Assembly: GCA_946480345.1 (NCBI GenBank)
Contig: CAMLJR010000006.1
Location: 1-36,160 of the forward strand
Direction: 5' to 3'
Source of the DNA: an uncultured Spongiibacteraceae bacterium
GTDB taxonomy: Bacteria > Pseudomonadota > Gammaproteobacteria > Pseudomonadales > CAMLJR01
Length of the DNA: 36,160 nucleotides
The notes below the pieces were generated by a model, which did no database searches, was not told the origin of the DNA, and saw nothing but the letters and a program-made list of their open reading frames with translations. Made by a program: the position numbers and the translations under genes. Of the stretch, positions 35,661-36,160 are shown one piece after another (within the stretch, counting starts at the first letter, position 1; each line of letters opens with the position of its first letter).

Positions 35661-36160
35661 TTACTGCAGGAACGCCATCGCCGCTTCCATATCCGCCGAC
35701 AGATCTTCGACTTCCATGGTGTTGATTTCCGGTTCGAGGCCGAGGCGGTCGAAGGCGCTGATCATCGTCCAATCCAGTTGGGTATAGGGATGATCGGTGC
35801 CGATATAACTCTGTAGATTGGCGACCATTATCACGTCGGATAAATCCGGTTTGTCGCGGCTGCGGCCGAAATTGACGTGCTCCTGTGGCACCGCGCACAG
35901 CTCATCGGGAAAATTCCACGCTTCGAGAATGCGGCGGCCGAGCAGTGGATGCAGTGAAGTGATTAATGCATCGAGTGCAGCCGGATCTTTCAACAGGCGG
36001 CGATTATCCTCGGCGTAGGTAAGAATCGGCAGCACGCCGATCTGATGCACGATACCGGCAAGCGTCGCCTGATCCGGTTTCAATTTGGTGTAGTGGCGTG
36101 CCAGAACGTGCGCGATGCCGGAGACTTCGGTGCTGTGTGTCCACACTTCGCGCATGCGTT
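35661..36160 (-). CDS. HDOD-domain protein, C-terminal part
   Basis: The frame is open to the window edge, so the N-terminus is missing; 166 residues are visible. They hold the second half of an HDOD domain: 'THSTEVSGIAHVLARHY', 'ATLAGIVHQIGVLPIL' (the region of the HD-like metal site), 'LHPLLGRRILEAWNFPDELCAVPQEH' in part (GRRILEAWNFP) and 'VIMVANLQSYIGT'. HDOD proteins act in signalling, often with cyclic di-GMP or two-component systems, and usually have degenerate hydrolase residues. No partner domain is visible here. Confidence 0.85.
   Translation of the reverse strand, partial: RMREVWTHSTEVSGIAHVLARHYTKLKPDQATLAGIVHQIGVLPILTYAEDNRRLLKDPAALDALITSLHPLLGRRILEAWNFPDELCAVPQEHVNFGRSRDKPDLSDVIMVANLQSYIGTDHPYTQLDWTMISAFDRLGLEPEINTMEVEDLSADMEAAMAFLQ

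Overview
The window comes from a gammaproteobacterium chromosome. The dapA-bamC-purC order is the classic gammaproteobacterial one, FabV serves as an enoyl reductase, and the protein sequences (PurC, Ung, BamC) are of that class. The genus cannot be fixed from the sequence. Genes are dense and I see no IS element, prophage, tRNA, rRNA or CRISPR array.

Layout. 1-3995: end of a DUF1631 gene, dapA, bamC and purC, closed by a strong terminator. 4130-12778: a metal-homeostasis block. It contains a small His-rich membrane protein, a complete CzcC-CzcB-CzcA type tripartite efflux system, a second small His/Cys membrane protein preceded by a Zur-box-like site, and a ZnuD-like TonB-dependent receptor. 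Efflux and Zur-controlled uptake therefore lie side by side. 12957-15026: fabV and a metallo-beta-lactamase-fold hydrolase. 15099-17632: a QacA/SmvA-type MFS exporter divergent from a short-chain dehydrogenase, with 311 bp between them that hold a palindrome and a tandem 20-bp repeat. 17820-18677: a RIO1-type kinase.

18770-23795: a membrane-lipid block. It contains a PlcP/LpxH-type metallophosphoesterase, a two-domain acyltransferase resembling bifunctional ornithine-lipid synthases (OlsF), an RBBP9/YdeN-type hydrolase, an MJ1255-type glycosyltransferase and a PAP2 phosphatase. Pho-box-like heptamer repeats precede the metallophosphoesterase, the acyltransferase and, most convincingly, the PAP2-glycosyltransferase unit. 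The simplest reading is a phosphate-starvation lipid-remodelling island: phospholipid headgroups are removed and replaced by glyco- and ornithine lipids. Function and regulation are inferred.

24043-28196: an exported VOC-fold protein, a small SAM methyltransferase, a stand-alone rfbB with a textbook terminator, and an AlkK/DmdB-like acyl-CoA ligase. 28434-34919: a compact operon for coenzyme F420, with npdG, cofE, cofD, an SDR of unknown role, cofC and a fused cofG-cofH (fbiC). It encodes the lactate-type (or 3PG/PEP-type) activation, deazaflavin, transfer and glutamylation steps plus an F420:NADP oxidoreductase, which is uncommon in this class. 34930-36160: ung and, convergent, the end of an HDOD-domain gene that runs off the window.
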